Source: an uncultured Faecalibacterium sp.
GTDB taxonomy: Bacteria; Bacillota; Clostridia; Oscillospirales; Ruminococcaceae
DNA: 64,000 bases
NCBI GenBank assembly: GCA_934524985.1
Contig: CAKSYT010000007.1
Coordinates: 1 to 64,000 of the forward strand
Direction of reading: 5' to 3'
The notes beneath the pieces are model-generated. The model had not been told where the DNA came from. It did no database searches and saw only the letters and a program-made list of their open reading frames with translations. Positions 23,641-32,667 of the stretch are shown here, one piece after another (position 1 is the stretch's first letter; each line of letters begins with the position of its first letter). The position numbers and the translations under genes were made by a program.

Positions 23641-25140
23641 TTATTTTACGCTTTCAAGGAAGCGGACGAAACCGGCGCGGCCTGCTTCATCCAGCTTGTA
23701 CACACCGGCATCGGCCAGCACCTGTGCGAACACATGACCAACCTCGTCCTGCAGGATGGTGTGGACGTTATCGGCGTTCAGCTCCGGGTGCTTTGCAAGA
23801 ATCTCCTCCGCCCACTCGGCGTGCTTTTGCAGGGCTTCGGGGTACTCTGCGGTGGGCAGGTGCGCCACCAGCACATCGGCAAGATCAAGCAGCTCCTGCT
23901 TCAGACGGCTGGGCAGTACGGCCAGACCCATCACCTCGATAAGGCCGATGTTTTCTTTCTTGATGTGGTGCAGCTTGGCATGGGGGTGGTACACGCCCAG
24001 CGGATGCTCCGGGGTGGTAATGTTATTGCGCAGCACCAAGTCCAGCTGATACTTGCCGTTCCGCATCCGGGCGATGGGCGTAATAGTGTTGTGGGGCTCG
24101 CCGTCGGTCTCGGCAAAGATAAAGCAGCTCTCGTCGGTGTAGCCGCGCCATGCAGCCAGCAGCTTATCGGCCAGTTCTACAAGGCGTGCATCGTCCGCAC
24201 AGGTCAGACGGATGCAGCTCATGGGCCAGTGCACGATGCCGGCCTCTACGTCCTCAAAGCCGGGGAACACCCAAGGCTTTTCAATGGGAGCCTTGGCCAT
24301 GGCAAACTCGTAATGACCGCCCTGAAAGTGGTCATGGCTCAGGATGCTGCCGCCCACGATGGGCAGATCGGCGTTGCTGCCCACAAAATAGTGGGGGAAC
24401 AGACCCACAAAATCCAGCAGCTTGCGGAAGGTCGCCCGCTCGATCTTCATAGGGGTGTGCTGGTTATTGAACACGATGCAGTGCTCGTTGTAGTAGACGT
24501 AGGGGCTGTACTGCAAATTCCACGCGCTGTCGTTGATGGTCAGCGGGATGATACGGTGATTCTCGCGGGCGGGGTGGTTCATGCGGCCTGCGTAACCCTC
24601 GTTCTCCACACACAGCTGGCACTTGGGGTAAGCGCTCTGGGGTGCAAGCTTTGCGGCGGCAATGGCCTTGGGATCCTTTTCCGGCTTGGACAGGTTGATG
24701 GTGATATCCAAGTCGCCGTATTCGGTCTTGGTGACCCACTTCAAATCGCGCTTGATGCGGTAGCGGCGGATGTAGTCGGTGTCCTGACTGAACTTGTAGA
24801 ACCAGTCGGTGGCAGCCTGCGGGCCTTCGTTCTCGTACCGCTCCTCAAAGTTTGCACGCACGATGCTGGGGCGCGGGGTCAGCACACCCATCAGCTTGGT
24901 GTCGAACAGATCGCGTGCGGTGGAGTTATCCGCGCATACGCCGCGGGCAACGGCATCGTCCACAAGGGTCTTGAGGATGCTTTCCAAATCGGTGTAGCAT
25001 ACTTCGCTGTCCGGGGCGGTAAAATCGTCCAGCTGCATGGTCATCAGCAGCTGGTTGCGGATATAGATCTCGTCATCGGGCAAAATCAGCCCGGTGTCCA
25101 GCCCGTAGTTCACGAGCTGCTGGATAGCAGTGGAGATCAC
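23641..25140 (-). CDS. galT: UDP-glucose--hexose-1-phosphate uridylyltransferase, type 2 (GalT)
   Basis: It exchanges galactose 1-phosphate with UDP-glucose in the Leloir pathway. The 499-residue length and sequence match the Firmicutes type 2 GalT rather than the shorter E. coli form. Visible blocks are NEGYAGRMNHPARENHRIIPL, YYNEHCIVFNNQHTPMKI, GGSILSHDHFQGGHYEFAM and IVHWPMSCIRL. It overlaps the galK stop by four bases. No galE or galactose transporter is nearby, so the epimerase must be encoded elsewhere. Confidence 0.95.
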   Translation of the reverse strand: MISTAIQQLVNYGLDTGLILPDDEIYIRNQLLMTMQLDDFTAPDSEVCYTDLESILKTLVDDAVARGVCADNSTARDLFDTKLMGVLTPRPSIVRANFEERYENEGPQAATDWFYKFSQDTDYIRRYRIKRDLKWVTKTEYGDLDITINLSKPEKDPKAIAAAKLAPQSAYPKCQLCVENEGYAGRMNHPARENHRIIPLTINDSAWNLQYSPYVYYNEHCIVFNNQHTPMKIERATFRKLLDFVGLFPHYFVGSNADLPIVGGSILSHDHFQGGHYEFAMAKAPIEKPWVFPGFEDVEAGIVHWPMSCIRLTCADDARLVELADKLLAAWRGYTDESCFIFAETDGEPHNTITPIARMRNGKYQLDLVLRNNITTPEHPLGVYHPHAKLHHIKKENIGLIEVMGLAVLPSRLKQELLDLADVLVAHLPTAEYPEALQKHAEWAEEILAKHPELNADNVHTILQDEVGHVFAQVLADAGVYKLDEAGRAGFVRFLESVK

Positions 25141-26423
25141 AGCACAGCACCTCCCTCAGGACGGATGTTCAGCACATGGCAGCGGCCAGCGCCGAGGATC
25201 TTTTCCATATTTGCCTTAAAGTTTGCCAGCATCTCCACCGGCACAAAGGCCTGCACCGTACCGGCAAAACCGCCGCCGTGCACGCGCACAGCACCCTTGC
25301 CGCCCAGATAGTGCTTAGCAGCGGCGATGGTCACAGCCACCTCCTGATGCTCCTTGTAACCGGCGGGGATGACGTTCTGCAAATACTCCCAGCTGCTGTC
25401 GCCGGAGGCGGTCACCATCTGCAAAAAGGCGTCAAAGTCGTCCTCGCGCAGGGCAGATACCTGCTGGGGTACGCGGTCGTTATCGGCGTAGAAGTGGAAG
25501 GCGCGCAGCACAGCGCGGTCGCCGCACTGCTTGCGGCAGGCCGGGATGTTTGCAAGGAAGGTCTCGAAAGGCACATCCCGCAGCACCTCGCCGCCGCACA
25601 CAGCGGCCACAGCGCGGCACTCGTTGGGGATGGCGGCGTACTCGTCGGTCAGGTCGGCGTGGTCTGCACCGGAGTCCAGAATGCACAGCGCCAGACCGGC
25701 CTTGGAAAAGTCCACCTGCACCGGCTCCACGTCGGGGTTTGCCTTGTCGGCAAAGTCGATGGTGATAATGTTGCCCACGCTGGATGCCATCTGATCCATC
25801 AGGCCGCAGGGCTTGCCGAAGTACACATTTTCAGCCCACTGGCCGATCTGCGCAATGGCGATGGGGGAGACCTTTTCTGCCATGAAGCAGTCGTTCAAAA
25901 TCACGCCGACCAGCACCTCAAAGGCGGCAGAGGAAGAAACGCCGCTGCCCTTGGGCACGTTGGAGGAAATGTACACGTCCAGACCGGACAGCTTTGCGCC
26001 GCGCTGACGGAAAGCCTCGCACTCGCCGCGCAGCAGGGAAGCAGTGGTATTCTCCTCCTCCTTGCGGGCGGTCAGGTCGTCAAGATCGATGACGCACAGG
26101 TCGTATCCCTCGCTCTGCACGCGCAGCTGGTTCAGGCTGTTGGGGGCGGCAGCAGCGATCATATCAATATTCACGCTGCCTGCCAGCACACGGCCGTGCT
26201 GGTGGTCGGTGTGGTTGCCGCCGATCTCGGTGCGGCCGGGGGCACTATACAGACCGGCCTCGGTATGTGCGCCAAAGGTGGTCTCTAACCCGTCCAGAAC
26301 AGCCGCATAGCGGGCTGCCTGTGCAGGGGTCTCGTCGGGGGTGCAGCAGTACAGCGCAGCCAGACGCGCAGCGTGTGCGCCCTCGGTCAGTTCCTGCTTC
26401 CAGGTGGAAATGGACTTCATCAT
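25137..26423 (-). CDS. galK: Galactokinase (GalK)
   Basis: GalK phosphorylates galactose at C-1. The 428-residue GHMP kinase carries the galactokinase signature PGRTEIGGNHTDHQHGRVL (about 63-81), the ATP loop VPKGSGVSSSAAFEVL and a C-terminal GAVRVHGGGFAGTVQAF. It is somewhat longer than E. coli GalK, as in other Clostridia. AGGAGG lies upstream of a double ATG; the first (26423) has the better spacing. It is the first gene of a galK-galT operon. Confidence 0.95.
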   Translation of the reverse strand: MMKSISTWKQELTEGAHAARLAALYCCTPDETPAQAARYAAVLDGLETTFGAHTEAGLYSAPGRTEIGGNHTDHQHGRVLAGSVNIDMIAAAAPNSLNQLRVQSEGYDLCVIDLDDLTARKEEENTTASLLRGECEAFRQRGAKLSGLDVYISSNVPKGSGVSSSAAFEVLVGVILNDCFMAEKVSPIAIAQIGQWAENVYFGKPCGLMDQMASSVGNIITIDFADKANPDVEPVQVDFSKAGLALCILDSGADHADLTDEYAAIPNECRAVAAVCGGEVLRDVPFETFLANIPACRKQCGDRAVLRAFHFYADNDRVPQQVSALREDDFDAFLQMVTASGDSSWEYLQNVIPAGYKEHQEVAVTIAAAKHYLGGKGAVRVHGGGFAGTVQAFVPVEMLANFKANMEKILGAGRCHVLNIRPEGGAVL

Positions 26424-26752
26424 GGAAATTTCCTCCTACTATTATGATCGGAAAAGTCGATGCAGCCGTTCGCAGCTGCCGTAGCTGCTTCTATAATAGT
26501 CAAACGCAACGCAAAAAACCATGTGTTATTGTTGCATCTCGATGAAAAGTTGCAAAAAACATCCGCGCAGCCCGATTAGCTGCTGCCGAACAAATAAAAT
26601 AAAAAATTTTTCGGCAAATCAAAATGCTTGGCATAAATGCACACAAATCTCGGAATTTTGAGCGCAGCGCCCAAAAAAGACGGGATGGAAAATTGCACTT
26701 TGCACAAAAAACACCCCCGCGCCGATGCAGCCATCGGGTGCGGGGGTGGGGC
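26424..26752 (-). promoter_or_regulatory. galK upstream region and terminator of the XpaC-like gene
   Basis: This 329-base gap has no gene. Bases 26706-26748 form a GC-rich hairpin (CACCCCC...GGGGGTG) followed by TTTTTTG on the minus strand, ending the gene at 26753. Towards galK a TATTAT box lies near 26494-26499 without a good -35. On the minus strand two direct copies of TGCAAC with 12 bases between them (near 26532-26555) could bind a sugar regulator; no regulator gene is adjacent. Confidence 0.6.
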
Positions 26753-27859
26753 TTAGCGGGTAAATTCGCTGCCGGTCAGTCCGTCAAGGTTCAGCATTCC
26801 TTCCAGTGCGGCAATGTCGGCGTTCACGTCCAGTGCATCGGCTTGGAACAGCTTGTCCAGCTGGTTTTCAAAGGCGGTCACCAGCAGGTCCATGCTGCGC
26901 TCAATGCTGTGCTTGGCTTCGGTGATGTTCGTGCCCTCCACCGCCTGCCCGGAAAGGCTGGCGTAGGTGTTCAGCAGCTTGAGCGCAGTGGGCAGATAGT
27001 AGTTCATAAACTTTTGCAGCTGCGCCTTTTTCTCCGGGTCCTTCTGCGCCAGCGCAAAGATGCGTCCGCTGACCTCTTCCAGCCGGGAGATCTTCTGGCT
27101 CATCACCGGGTCGGGGATGGCATCGTTCACCTCCCGCAGCTGGCGCAGCAGGGCAGCGTACTCGTCCTCTGCGGCGGGCTGAGTTTTAGGTGCCGGAGCA
27201 GGTGCGGGCTTTTTCGGCTGCGGTGCTGCGCCCCGCACCACAAGCGTGTCGGTGCGGTTGTCAATGTAGGCATCCGCGCCGAAGTATCCGTGCTCGATGG
27301 CGCTTTTCACCGCAGTGCGTCCCCGGGCAGCGTCCACCCCGGCGGCGGCAAATAATTCCGGCAGGGGGATGTTATCCCGTTCGCCCACCACCTTATCCAG
27401 CAGCCGCTCCAGCTTGTGGGTGCGGTTCATCCGCAGGCCGGTCAGCAGCGCACCGCCGCCGCCAATGGCCATAACGATATCGGAAAACAACTCCCCGGGG
27501 TCGGGCAGCACCTGCCATGCACCAATAATATCCACCGCATCCGTCACCCCGGCAAACAGGAAAACAGCACCCATGATGGTGCAGAGGGTGGCAATATTCT
27601 TGTGCCACTGTTTGGCGCTTTTTTGCTCTGCCGTGGGGACGTCCTGCCCATCGGATGCGTCTGTGTTTTGCATTGGTGCAGGCTCTGGGTCGGGGCGGTA
27701 GTCGCCCCGGGCACGGGCAGCCTCCTGCTCCTCCTTCTGCATCTTCTGGTCGATGCCTTTCAGGATGAATAGCAGCACCCCCAACGGCCCGGACATCGCC
27801 ATCACGATAAAGATAGCAATGGTGGGAATCTTTGCAAAATAATGTTTTCTCGGCTCCAT
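26753..27859 (-). CDS. Membrane protein with C-terminal XpaC-like domain
   Basis: The 368-residue protein has a hydrophobic segment near the start (about 10-33), a charged linker, a second membrane region around 88-110 and a glycine-rich stretch at about 130-140. A Pro/Ala/Lys linker (about 215-235) follows, and then a helical C-terminal domain that resembles the 5-bromo-4-chloroindolyl phosphate hydrolysis (XpaC) family: QKISRLEEVSGRIFALAQ, YYLPTALKLLNTYASL and AFENQLDKLFQADALD. XpaC-like proteins often accompany TelA, but none is here. Function is not known. AAAGGA precedes the ATG. Confidence 0.7.
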   Translation of the reverse strand: MEPRKHYFAKIPTIAIFIVMAMSGPLGVLLFILKGIDQKMQKEEQEAARARGDYRPDPEPAPMQNTDASDGQDVPTAEQKSAKQWHKNIATLCTIMGAVFLFAGVTDAVDIIGAWQVLPDPGELFSDIVMAIGGGGALLTGLRMNRTHKLERLLDKVVGERDNIPLPELFAAAGVDAARGRTAVKSAIEHGYFGADAYIDNRTDTLVVRGAAPQPKKPAPAPAPKTQPAAEDEYAALLRQLREVNDAIPDPVMSQKISRLEEVSGRIFALAQKDPEKKAQLQKFMNYYLPTALKLLNTYASLSGQAVEGTNITEAKHSIERSMDLLVTAFENQLDKLFQADALDVNADIAALEGMLNLDGLTGSEFTR

Positions 27860-27893
27860 GAAACAGGATTCCTTTCACAGAAAGATAAAAATA

Positions 27894-27939
27894 AGACCGC
27901 GTTCCACTCTATTATAGCGGAGCGCGGCCTTTTTGTTAA
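27894..27939 (-). promoter_or_regulatory. htpG terminator with the promoter of the XpaC-like gene in its loop
   Basis: On the minus strand TTAACA (27934-27939) and TATAAT (27911-27916) are 17 bases apart and form a good promoter for the gene starting at 27859. The same bases contain an 11-bp stem (GGCCGCGCTCC with GGAACGCGGTC) whose loop holds the TATAAT box and which is followed by TTATTTTTAT, a likely terminator for htpG. Confidence 0.7.
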
Positions 27940-27964
27940 GGGGGTATTTCTGTGCGCGAAAATT

Positions 27965-29893
27965 TTACTTCATCAGGCTGCAAACGGCCTCGGCGTAAGC
28001 GGCGGGGTCATCCACGGGCAGACCCTCGATCAGCTGTGCCTGTGCGTACAGCAGAGCGCTGTACTTGTTCAGCTTCTCGGTATCGCCGGCCTCCTGTGCG
28101 GCCTTCAGGGCGGCAAATACAGGGTGGTTCACGTTCAGTTCCAGCACCTTGTCGCTCTTCACGCCCTCGCTGCCGGGCTGCTTAGACAGCACCTTCTCCA
28201 TCTCAATGGACAGCGGGCCGTCAGCGCTCAGGCAGACGGGATGATCCTTCAGGCGGGTGGAGACCTTGACCTCCTTTACCTTGCCGTTCAAAGCGTCCTT
28301 CATGGCGTCGAACAGCGCCTTGTTCTCGGCGGTGGCATCCTCGGCGGCTTTCTTCTCCTCTTCGGATTCCAGACCCAGATCGCCGCTGTTCACGTTCTTG
28401 AACTCCACGGTGCCGTCCTTGCCCTCGGCATCCTTGCGGGGGTAGCTGTGCAGAATCTGCAGGCAGAACTCATCCACATCCTCGGTCAGCAGCAGTACGT
28501 CAAAGCCCTTGTCCAGCACAAGCTCTGCGGAAGGCAGCTTTGCCAGACGGTCGGTGGAATCGCCTGCGGCAAAGTAGATGTACTTCTGCTCAGCGGGCAT
28601 CTTGTCGATGTACTCCTGCAGGGTGACCATCTTCTGCTCCTTGGCAGACCAGAACAGCAGCAGGTCGCGCAGCAGCTCGGCGTGCATTCCGTAGTCAGAG
28701 TAAGCACCAAACTTGATCTGACGGCCGAACTCCTTCCAGAACTCCTCGTACTTCGCACGGTCGTTGTTCAGCATGGCGTGCAGTTCGTTCTTGATCTTCT
28801 TTTCCAGTGCGTTGTGGATCAGCTTCAGCTGGCTGTCCTTCTGCAGCATCTCGCGGCTGATATTCAGGCTCAGGTCCTGACTATCCACGATGCCCTTTAC
28901 AAAGCTGAAGTAATCCGGCAGCAGGTCTGCGCACTTTTCCATAATGAGCACGCCGGAAGCGTACAGTGCCAGACCCTTCTCGTAGTCCTTGGTGTAGAAA
29001 TCGTAGGGGCGGTGGCTGGGCACAAACAGCAGGGCATTGTAGTTGGCAGTACCTTCGGTGCGGCTCACGATGACCCGGGCGGGGTCGGCATAATCGCCGA
29101 ACTTATCCTTGTAGAAGCTGTTGTACTCCTCATCGGTCACTTCGCTCTTCTGCTTCTTCCAGATGGGGATCATGCTGTTCAAGGTTTCCAGCTCAGTGTA
29201 GGTCTCCCACTCCGGCTTATAGTCCTCGGGCTTGGGATCCGGTTCGGGCTTCTGACGGCTCTTTTCGCGCTCCATCTGGATGGGGTAGCGCACATAGTCG
29301 CTGTACTTCTTTACAATGGCCACAATGCCGTATTCATCCAGGAAGTTGTCGTACTGCTCGGTGTCGGTGTCCGGCTTGATGTGCAGAATGATCTGGGTAC
29401 CTACGGTATCCTTCTGGGCGGGGGTCATCTCGTAGCCGTCCACACCGGAGGACTCCCACTGCCAAGCCTCGTCCGAGCCATAAGCCTTGGAGATGACGGT
29501 CAGCTTATCGGCCACCATAAAGGCGGAGTAGAAGCCCACGCCGAACTGGCCGATGATATCAATATTCTCGTCCTTGTTGTCCTTCTTGAAATCCAGAGAA
29601 CCGGAGTGGGCAATGGTGCCCAGATTCTGCTCCAGCTCTTCCTTGGTCATACCAATGCCGTTATCCTCTACGGTCAGGATGCGGTTTTCCTTATCGCGGG
29701 TGATGAGGATGCGGAAATCGCCCTTGTTCATGCCCACGGAGGTGTCGGTCAGGCTCTTATAATACAGCTTGTCGATGGCGTCCGAAGCGTTGGAGATCAG
29801 CTCGCGTAGGAAAATCTCTTTATTAGTATAGATGGAGTTGATCATCATGTCCATCAGTTTTTTGCTCTCTGCCTGAAATTCTTTCTTGGCCAT
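27965..29893 (-). CDS. htpG: Chaperone HtpG (bacterial Hsp90)
   Basis: The 642-residue cytoplasmic ATP-dependent chaperone has the Hsp90 N-terminal ATPase block IYTNKEIFLRELISNASDA, LTVEDNGIGMTKEEL and GQFGVGFYSAFMVADK. The middle domain includes GTANYNALLFVPSHRPYDF and LNISREMLQ, and the C-terminal dimerisation domain LSADGPLSIEMEKVL. Length is normal. A CIRCE operator and its own promoter lie upstream, so it is probably repressed by HrcA. It is transcribed alone. Confidence 0.97.
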   Translation of the reverse strand: MAKKEFQAESKKLMDMMINSIYTNKEIFLRELISNASDAIDKLYYKSLTDTSVGMNKGDFRILITRDKENRILTVEDNGIGMTKEELEQNLGTIAHSGSLDFKKDNKDENIDIIGQFGVGFYSAFMVADKLTVISKAYGSDEAWQWESSGVDGYEMTPAQKDTVGTQIILHIKPDTDTEQYDNFLDEYGIVAIVKKYSDYVRYPIQMEREKSRQKPEPDPKPEDYKPEWETYTELETLNSMIPIWKKQKSEVTDEEYNSFYKDKFGDYADPARVIVSRTEGTANYNALLFVPSHRPYDFYTKDYEKGLALYASGVLIMEKCADLLPDYFSFVKGIVDSQDLSLNISREMLQKDSQLKLIHNALEKKIKNELHAMLNNDRAKYEEFWKEFGRQIKFGAYSDYGMHAELLRDLLLFWSAKEQKMVTLQEYIDKMPAEQKYIYFAAGDSTDRLAKLPSAELVLDKGFDVLLLTEDVDEFCLQILHSYPRKDAEGKDGTVEFKNVNSGDLGLESEEEKKAAEDATAENKALFDAMKDALNGKVKEVKVSTRLKDHPVCLSADGPLSIEMEKVLSKQPGSEGVKSDKVLELNVNHPVFAALKAAQEAGDTEKLNKYSALLYAQAQLIEGLPVDDPAAYAEAVCSLMK

Positions 29894-29953
29894 AATACAA
29901 AACCTCTTTTATCACATATTTGGTGCGCCGTACCCGGCAAACTGCCAGAATGC

Positions 29954-29980
29954 TTAGCACTCATAACTTCCGAGTGCTAA
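29954..29980 (-). promoter_or_regulatory. CIRCE operator (HrcA site) upstream of htpG
   Basis: A perfect CIRCE inverted repeat, TTAGCACTC-N9-GAGTGCTAA, is centred about 75 bases before the htpG start and overlaps the end of the -10 box, so HrcA binding would block initiation. Confidence 0.95.
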
Positions 29981-30007
29981 TATACAACGACTTGCAGGGA
30001 AAATCAA
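29979..30007 (-). promoter_or_regulatory. htpG promoter
   Basis: On the minus strand TTGATT (30002-30007) and TATATT (29979-29984) are 17 bases apart, and the -10 box runs directly into the CIRCE element. Confidence 0.8.
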
Positions 30008-30175
30008 GGCTTTTCATAAAAAGTTAAAAAAGTAGAAAGATTTGCTGCCCCGGTGCACGAAACGGCGTACCGAAATCGTTCCTTATATGAAGGACGAAAT
30101 TTTTCCTGAAAAGCTTTCCCACTTTTGCGCAGACTGTGCTATAATGGAGCGAGTATGCCGGAAGGATGTGAGAAA

Positions 30176-30667
30176 ATGTCAAAACAGGGCGATGCCGCCT
30201 ACGCATGGTTCTTAAAGGGCTATAATTGCAGCCAGAGCGTGGTGGCGGCGTTTGCACCCCAGCTTGGCCTGACCGAGGAGATGGCGCTGCGCCTTTCCGC
30301 AGGGTTTGGCGCGGGTATTGGCCGGATGCGGGAGGTGTGCGGGGCGTTCTGCGGCGTGGTGACCGTGCTGAGCATGGTCTATGCCGACCCCGCAGACCCC
30401 AAGGATAAATCCCGGATGTACGCACTGGTGCAGCAGGCGGCAGAGCAGTACCGCAGCCGCAACGGCGGCGGCAGCATCATCTGCCGGGAGCTGCTGGCAA
30501 AGGCGGGCGCTGCCCCTGCCGGGGGCACAGCGGCAGAGGAACGCACTGTGGAATACTATAAAAAGCGCCCCTGCCCGGAGCTGTGCCGTCTATGCGCCGA
30601 CCTGTGCGCAGAATTTATAGCAGCCCACCCGGAGGGGCGGCACGGCTTTTATAAGGAGGATGCGTAA
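30176..30667 (+). CDS. C_GCAxxG_C_C family cysteine-rich protein
   Basis: The 163-residue protein belongs to a small family named after its spaced cysteines: YNCSQSVVAAF near the N-terminus, GFGAGIGRMREVCGAFCG in the middle and CPELCRLCADLC near the end. The cysteine set could bind a metal or an iron-sulfur cluster; its function is not established. The ATG at 30176 has GGAAGGA nine bases upstream and a TATAAT box lies at 30140-30145. Its stop directly abuts the next gene, so the two are one operon. Confidence 0.85.
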   Translation: MSKQGDAAYAWFLKGYNCSQSVVAAFAPQLGLTEEMALRLSAGFGAGIGRMREVCGAFCGVVTVLSMVYADPADPKDKSRMYALVQQAAEQYRSRNGGGSIICRELLAKAGAAPAGGTAAEERTVEYYKKRPCPELCRLCADLCAEFIAAHPEGRHGFYKEDA

Positions 30668-31444
30668 ATGCAGCTTGAGCAACTGGAACTGACCGGCGGC
30701 GGTACGCTGACGCTCTACCTGCGGGAGAGCGTGGAAGCCATGCCGCACTTCCGGCGGCGCCCGCTGGTGCTGGTGGTGCCCGGCGGCGGCTATAACCACG
30801 TCAGCCCCCGGGAGGGCGACCCCGTGGCGCTGCAATTTGCGGCGGCGGGGTATCACACGGCGGTGCTGCACTACGCAGTAGGGGAGAGCGCCCGGGATGC
30901 GCTGCCCATGCGCCAGCTGGCGCAGGCCATCAGCCTTGTGCGGCAGCGCGCAGCGCAGTGGAATATCCTGCCGGATCAGATCGCCCTGTGCGGCTTTTCG
31001 GCGGGCGGGCATCTGGCGCTTTCCGGTGCGGTGTGGGATATCCCCGGCATGGCAGACCAGCCGCGCCCCAACGCCCTGCTGCTGGCCTACCCGGTGGTCA
31101 CCGCCGGGGAATACGCCCACCGCGGCAGCTTTGTGCAGCTGACCGGCACGCAGGATATTGCCGCCCACCAGCGCTTTACGCTGGAGGATAAGATCACCCC
31201 GGCCGCACCGCCGGTATTCGTCTGGCATACCATGGAGGACGAGACCGTCCCGGTGGAAAACACCCTGCTGTTACTGAATGCTCTGCACAAGGCGGGCGTG
31301 CCGTGCGAAGCGCACCTGTTTGAAAAGGGACGCCACGGCACCAGCATCTCCACCCCGGAGGTGGACGCCGACAGCACCCACCGCAACCGCTGGGTCAAGC
31401 TTGCGGTGGAGTGGCTGAACGATACCTTTTCCTTCCATGCCTGA
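30668..31444 (+). CDS. Alpha/beta hydrolase, esterase-like
   Basis: The 258-residue cytoplasmic protein is an acetyl-xylan-esterase/BD-FAE-like hydrolase. It has the oxyanion block VLVVPGGGYNHVSPREGD, the nucleophile elbow GFSAGGH, a likely acid in WHTMEDETVP and a histidine in EKGRHGTS. No signal peptide is seen. Intracellular esterases of this type deacetylate imported sugars, but no sugar utilisation genes are adjacent, so the substrate is open. AAGGAGG lies just upstream of the ATG. Confidence 0.88.
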   Translation: MQLEQLELTGGGTLTLYLRESVEAMPHFRRRPLVLVVPGGGYNHVSPREGDPVALQFAAAGYHTAVLHYAVGESARDALPMRQLAQAISLVRQRAAQWNILPDQIALCGFSAGGHLALSGAVWDIPGMADQPRPNALLLAYPVVTAGEYAHRGSFVQLTGTQDIAAHQRFTLEDKITPAAPPVFVWHTMEDETVPVENTLLLLNALHKAGVPCEAHLFEKGRHGTSISTPEVDADSTHRNRWVKLAVEWLNDTFSFHA

Positions 31445-31515
31445 GATAACCGACTGAAACAGGAAAAGTGTGTGTAAATTTTAGTCATACCTACAAAAAA
31501 TTCACAAATAAACCG

Positions 31516-31544
31516 TTGACTTGCACAGGCGTATGCCGTATACT
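31516..31544 (+). promoter_or_regulatory. Promoter for the 31583 gene
   Basis: TTGACT (31516-31521) and TATACT (31539-31544) with a 17-base spacer, 39 bases before the start codon at 31583. Confidence 0.75.
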
Positions 31545-31582
31545 GTCCAACGGGGATAAAACCACGAAAGAAGGAAACAAAA

Positions 31583-32023
31583 ATGGTTATGGATCCCACA
31601 CTGCCGCGCATCAAGGTGCGCGATCTGCTCATGCAGGCATTTCTCACCGGCTGGGAGCGCTCCGATAAGAGCACCTCGCAGGACGAGTACCTGCAAAGCT
31701 CCATTCAGGTCATTGAGATGCTGCAGGTAGAGCCGGAAAACCTCTATGCAGAGGAAGGACTTGGCCTGCCGGACGGCGAAGAGGTGGATCATCTGGACGA
31801 TCTGCTGCGCGCGGACGGCTTCTGGCTGTACTACGGGGTGGAAGCGGAAAACTTCTTCCTCATCCAGTGGTACCCGGACGAAGCCGCTGCCAATGCAAAG
31901 CTTGCCCAGCTGGAAGAACTGGGCGACGGCAAGCAGTATCTGGTGGATCTGACCCTCAAGCGGGCAAACCCTTCCAAGGCCGAAAACTTCGGCAATTCCA
32001 ATCCGGTGCAGCTCCGCTCCTGA
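31583..32023 (+). CDS. Acidic hypothetical protein, 146 residues
   Basis: I do not recognise this protein. It is acidic, without signal peptide or membrane segments, and reads as a small folded cytoplasmic protein: a helical N-terminal half (VRDLLMQAFLTGWERSDKS, YLQSSIQVIEMLQVEPENLY) and an aromatic beta-like centre (GFWLYYGVEAENFFLIQWYPDE). A good promoter and the sequence GAAAGAAGGAAA upstream support it being real. It precedes an HD-domain hydrolase gene by about 40 bases, probably in one transcript. Confidence 0.75.
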   Translation: MVMDPTLPRIKVRDLLMQAFLTGWERSDKSTSQDEYLQSSIQVIEMLQVEPENLYAEEGLGLPDGEEVDHLDDLLRADGFWLYYGVEAENFFLIQWYPDEAAANAKLAQLEELGDGKQYLVDLTLKRANPSKAENFGNSNPVQLRS

Positions 32024-32062
32024 ACAAACGTTAATGTGTTGAGTTGAAAGGAAATTTTGCTC

Positions 32063-32587
32063 ATGCAGCTTTCTGTTACGGAACGCGAACAGCTTTATGC
32101 CATTCTGGAAAAATACGATCAGAACCCCAAAGTGCAGCAGATGCGGGAGTTCATCCAGCACGGGGACGTTACCACTTATCAGCATTGCAAGAACGTGGTG
32201 CTGGTCAGCTGCTGGCTGAACCATCGGCTGCATCTGGGTGCAGACGAGACCTCGCTGGCTGTCGGTGCTTTTCTGCACGATTTTTACCTGTATGACTGGC
32301 ACAAAAAGGGCACCTTCCACGGCATCCGCCGCCTGTTCGAGATGCACGGCTTCTCCCACCCGGGCTGCGCCTGCGTCAATGCAGAAAAGGTGTTCCATAT
32401 CACCAAAAAGGAACAGAGCATCATTTCCAGCCACATGTGGCCGCTGACCTTCCGTCATGTGCCCAGCTGCCGCGAGGCCATCATCGTCTGCCTTGCCGAT
32501 AAGTACTGCGCTGTGGTGGAAAGCATGTTCAAGCGCAGCCGCGTGGCTGCCACCAAAAACGCCGATGGCGAATACGACGAGTGGTAA
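32063..32587 (+). CDS. HD-domain phosphohydrolase
   Basis: The 174-residue protein has an HD metal-binding pattern: histidine in TTYQHCKNVV, the HD pair in VGAFLHDFYLYDWHK, a further histidine in IISSHMWPL and aspartate in VCLADKYCAVVE. This fits small HDIG-type phosphohydrolases acting on nucleotides or other phosphates; the substrate is unknown. The ATG at 32063 is chosen over an in-frame TTG at 32057 because GAAAGGAA lies nine bases upstream. A strong terminator follows. Confidence 0.87.
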   Translation: MQLSVTEREQLYAILEKYDQNPKVQQMREFIQHGDVTTYQHCKNVVLVSCWLNHRLHLGADETSLAVGAFLHDFYLYDWHKKGTFHGIRRLFEMHGFSHPGCACVNAEKVFHITKKEQSIISSHMWPLTFRHVPSCREAIIVCLADKYCAVVESMFKRSRVAATKNADGEYDEW

Positions 32588-32607
32588 AACTGAATTATTG
32601 CAAATAA

Positions 32608-32646
32608 AAGGAGCCGCTGCACCCAAAAAAGTGCAGCGGCTCCTTC
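32608..32646 (+). terminator. Bidirectional terminator
   Basis: A 13-bp stem (GGAGCCGCTGCAC with its complement, 32610-32622 and 32631-32643) has TTCT on the plus side and TTTTATTT on the minus side. It ends the HD-hydrolase transcript and probably also the convergent GNAT transcript. Confidence 0.85.
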
Positions 32647-32667
32647 TACTTTATACGCCGTGAAAAG

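Noticed and set aside
27842..29809. A 655-codon open frame on the plus strand
   Set aside because: It is the antisense shadow of htpG; the Val/Leu/Gly-rich low-complexity translation matches no family.
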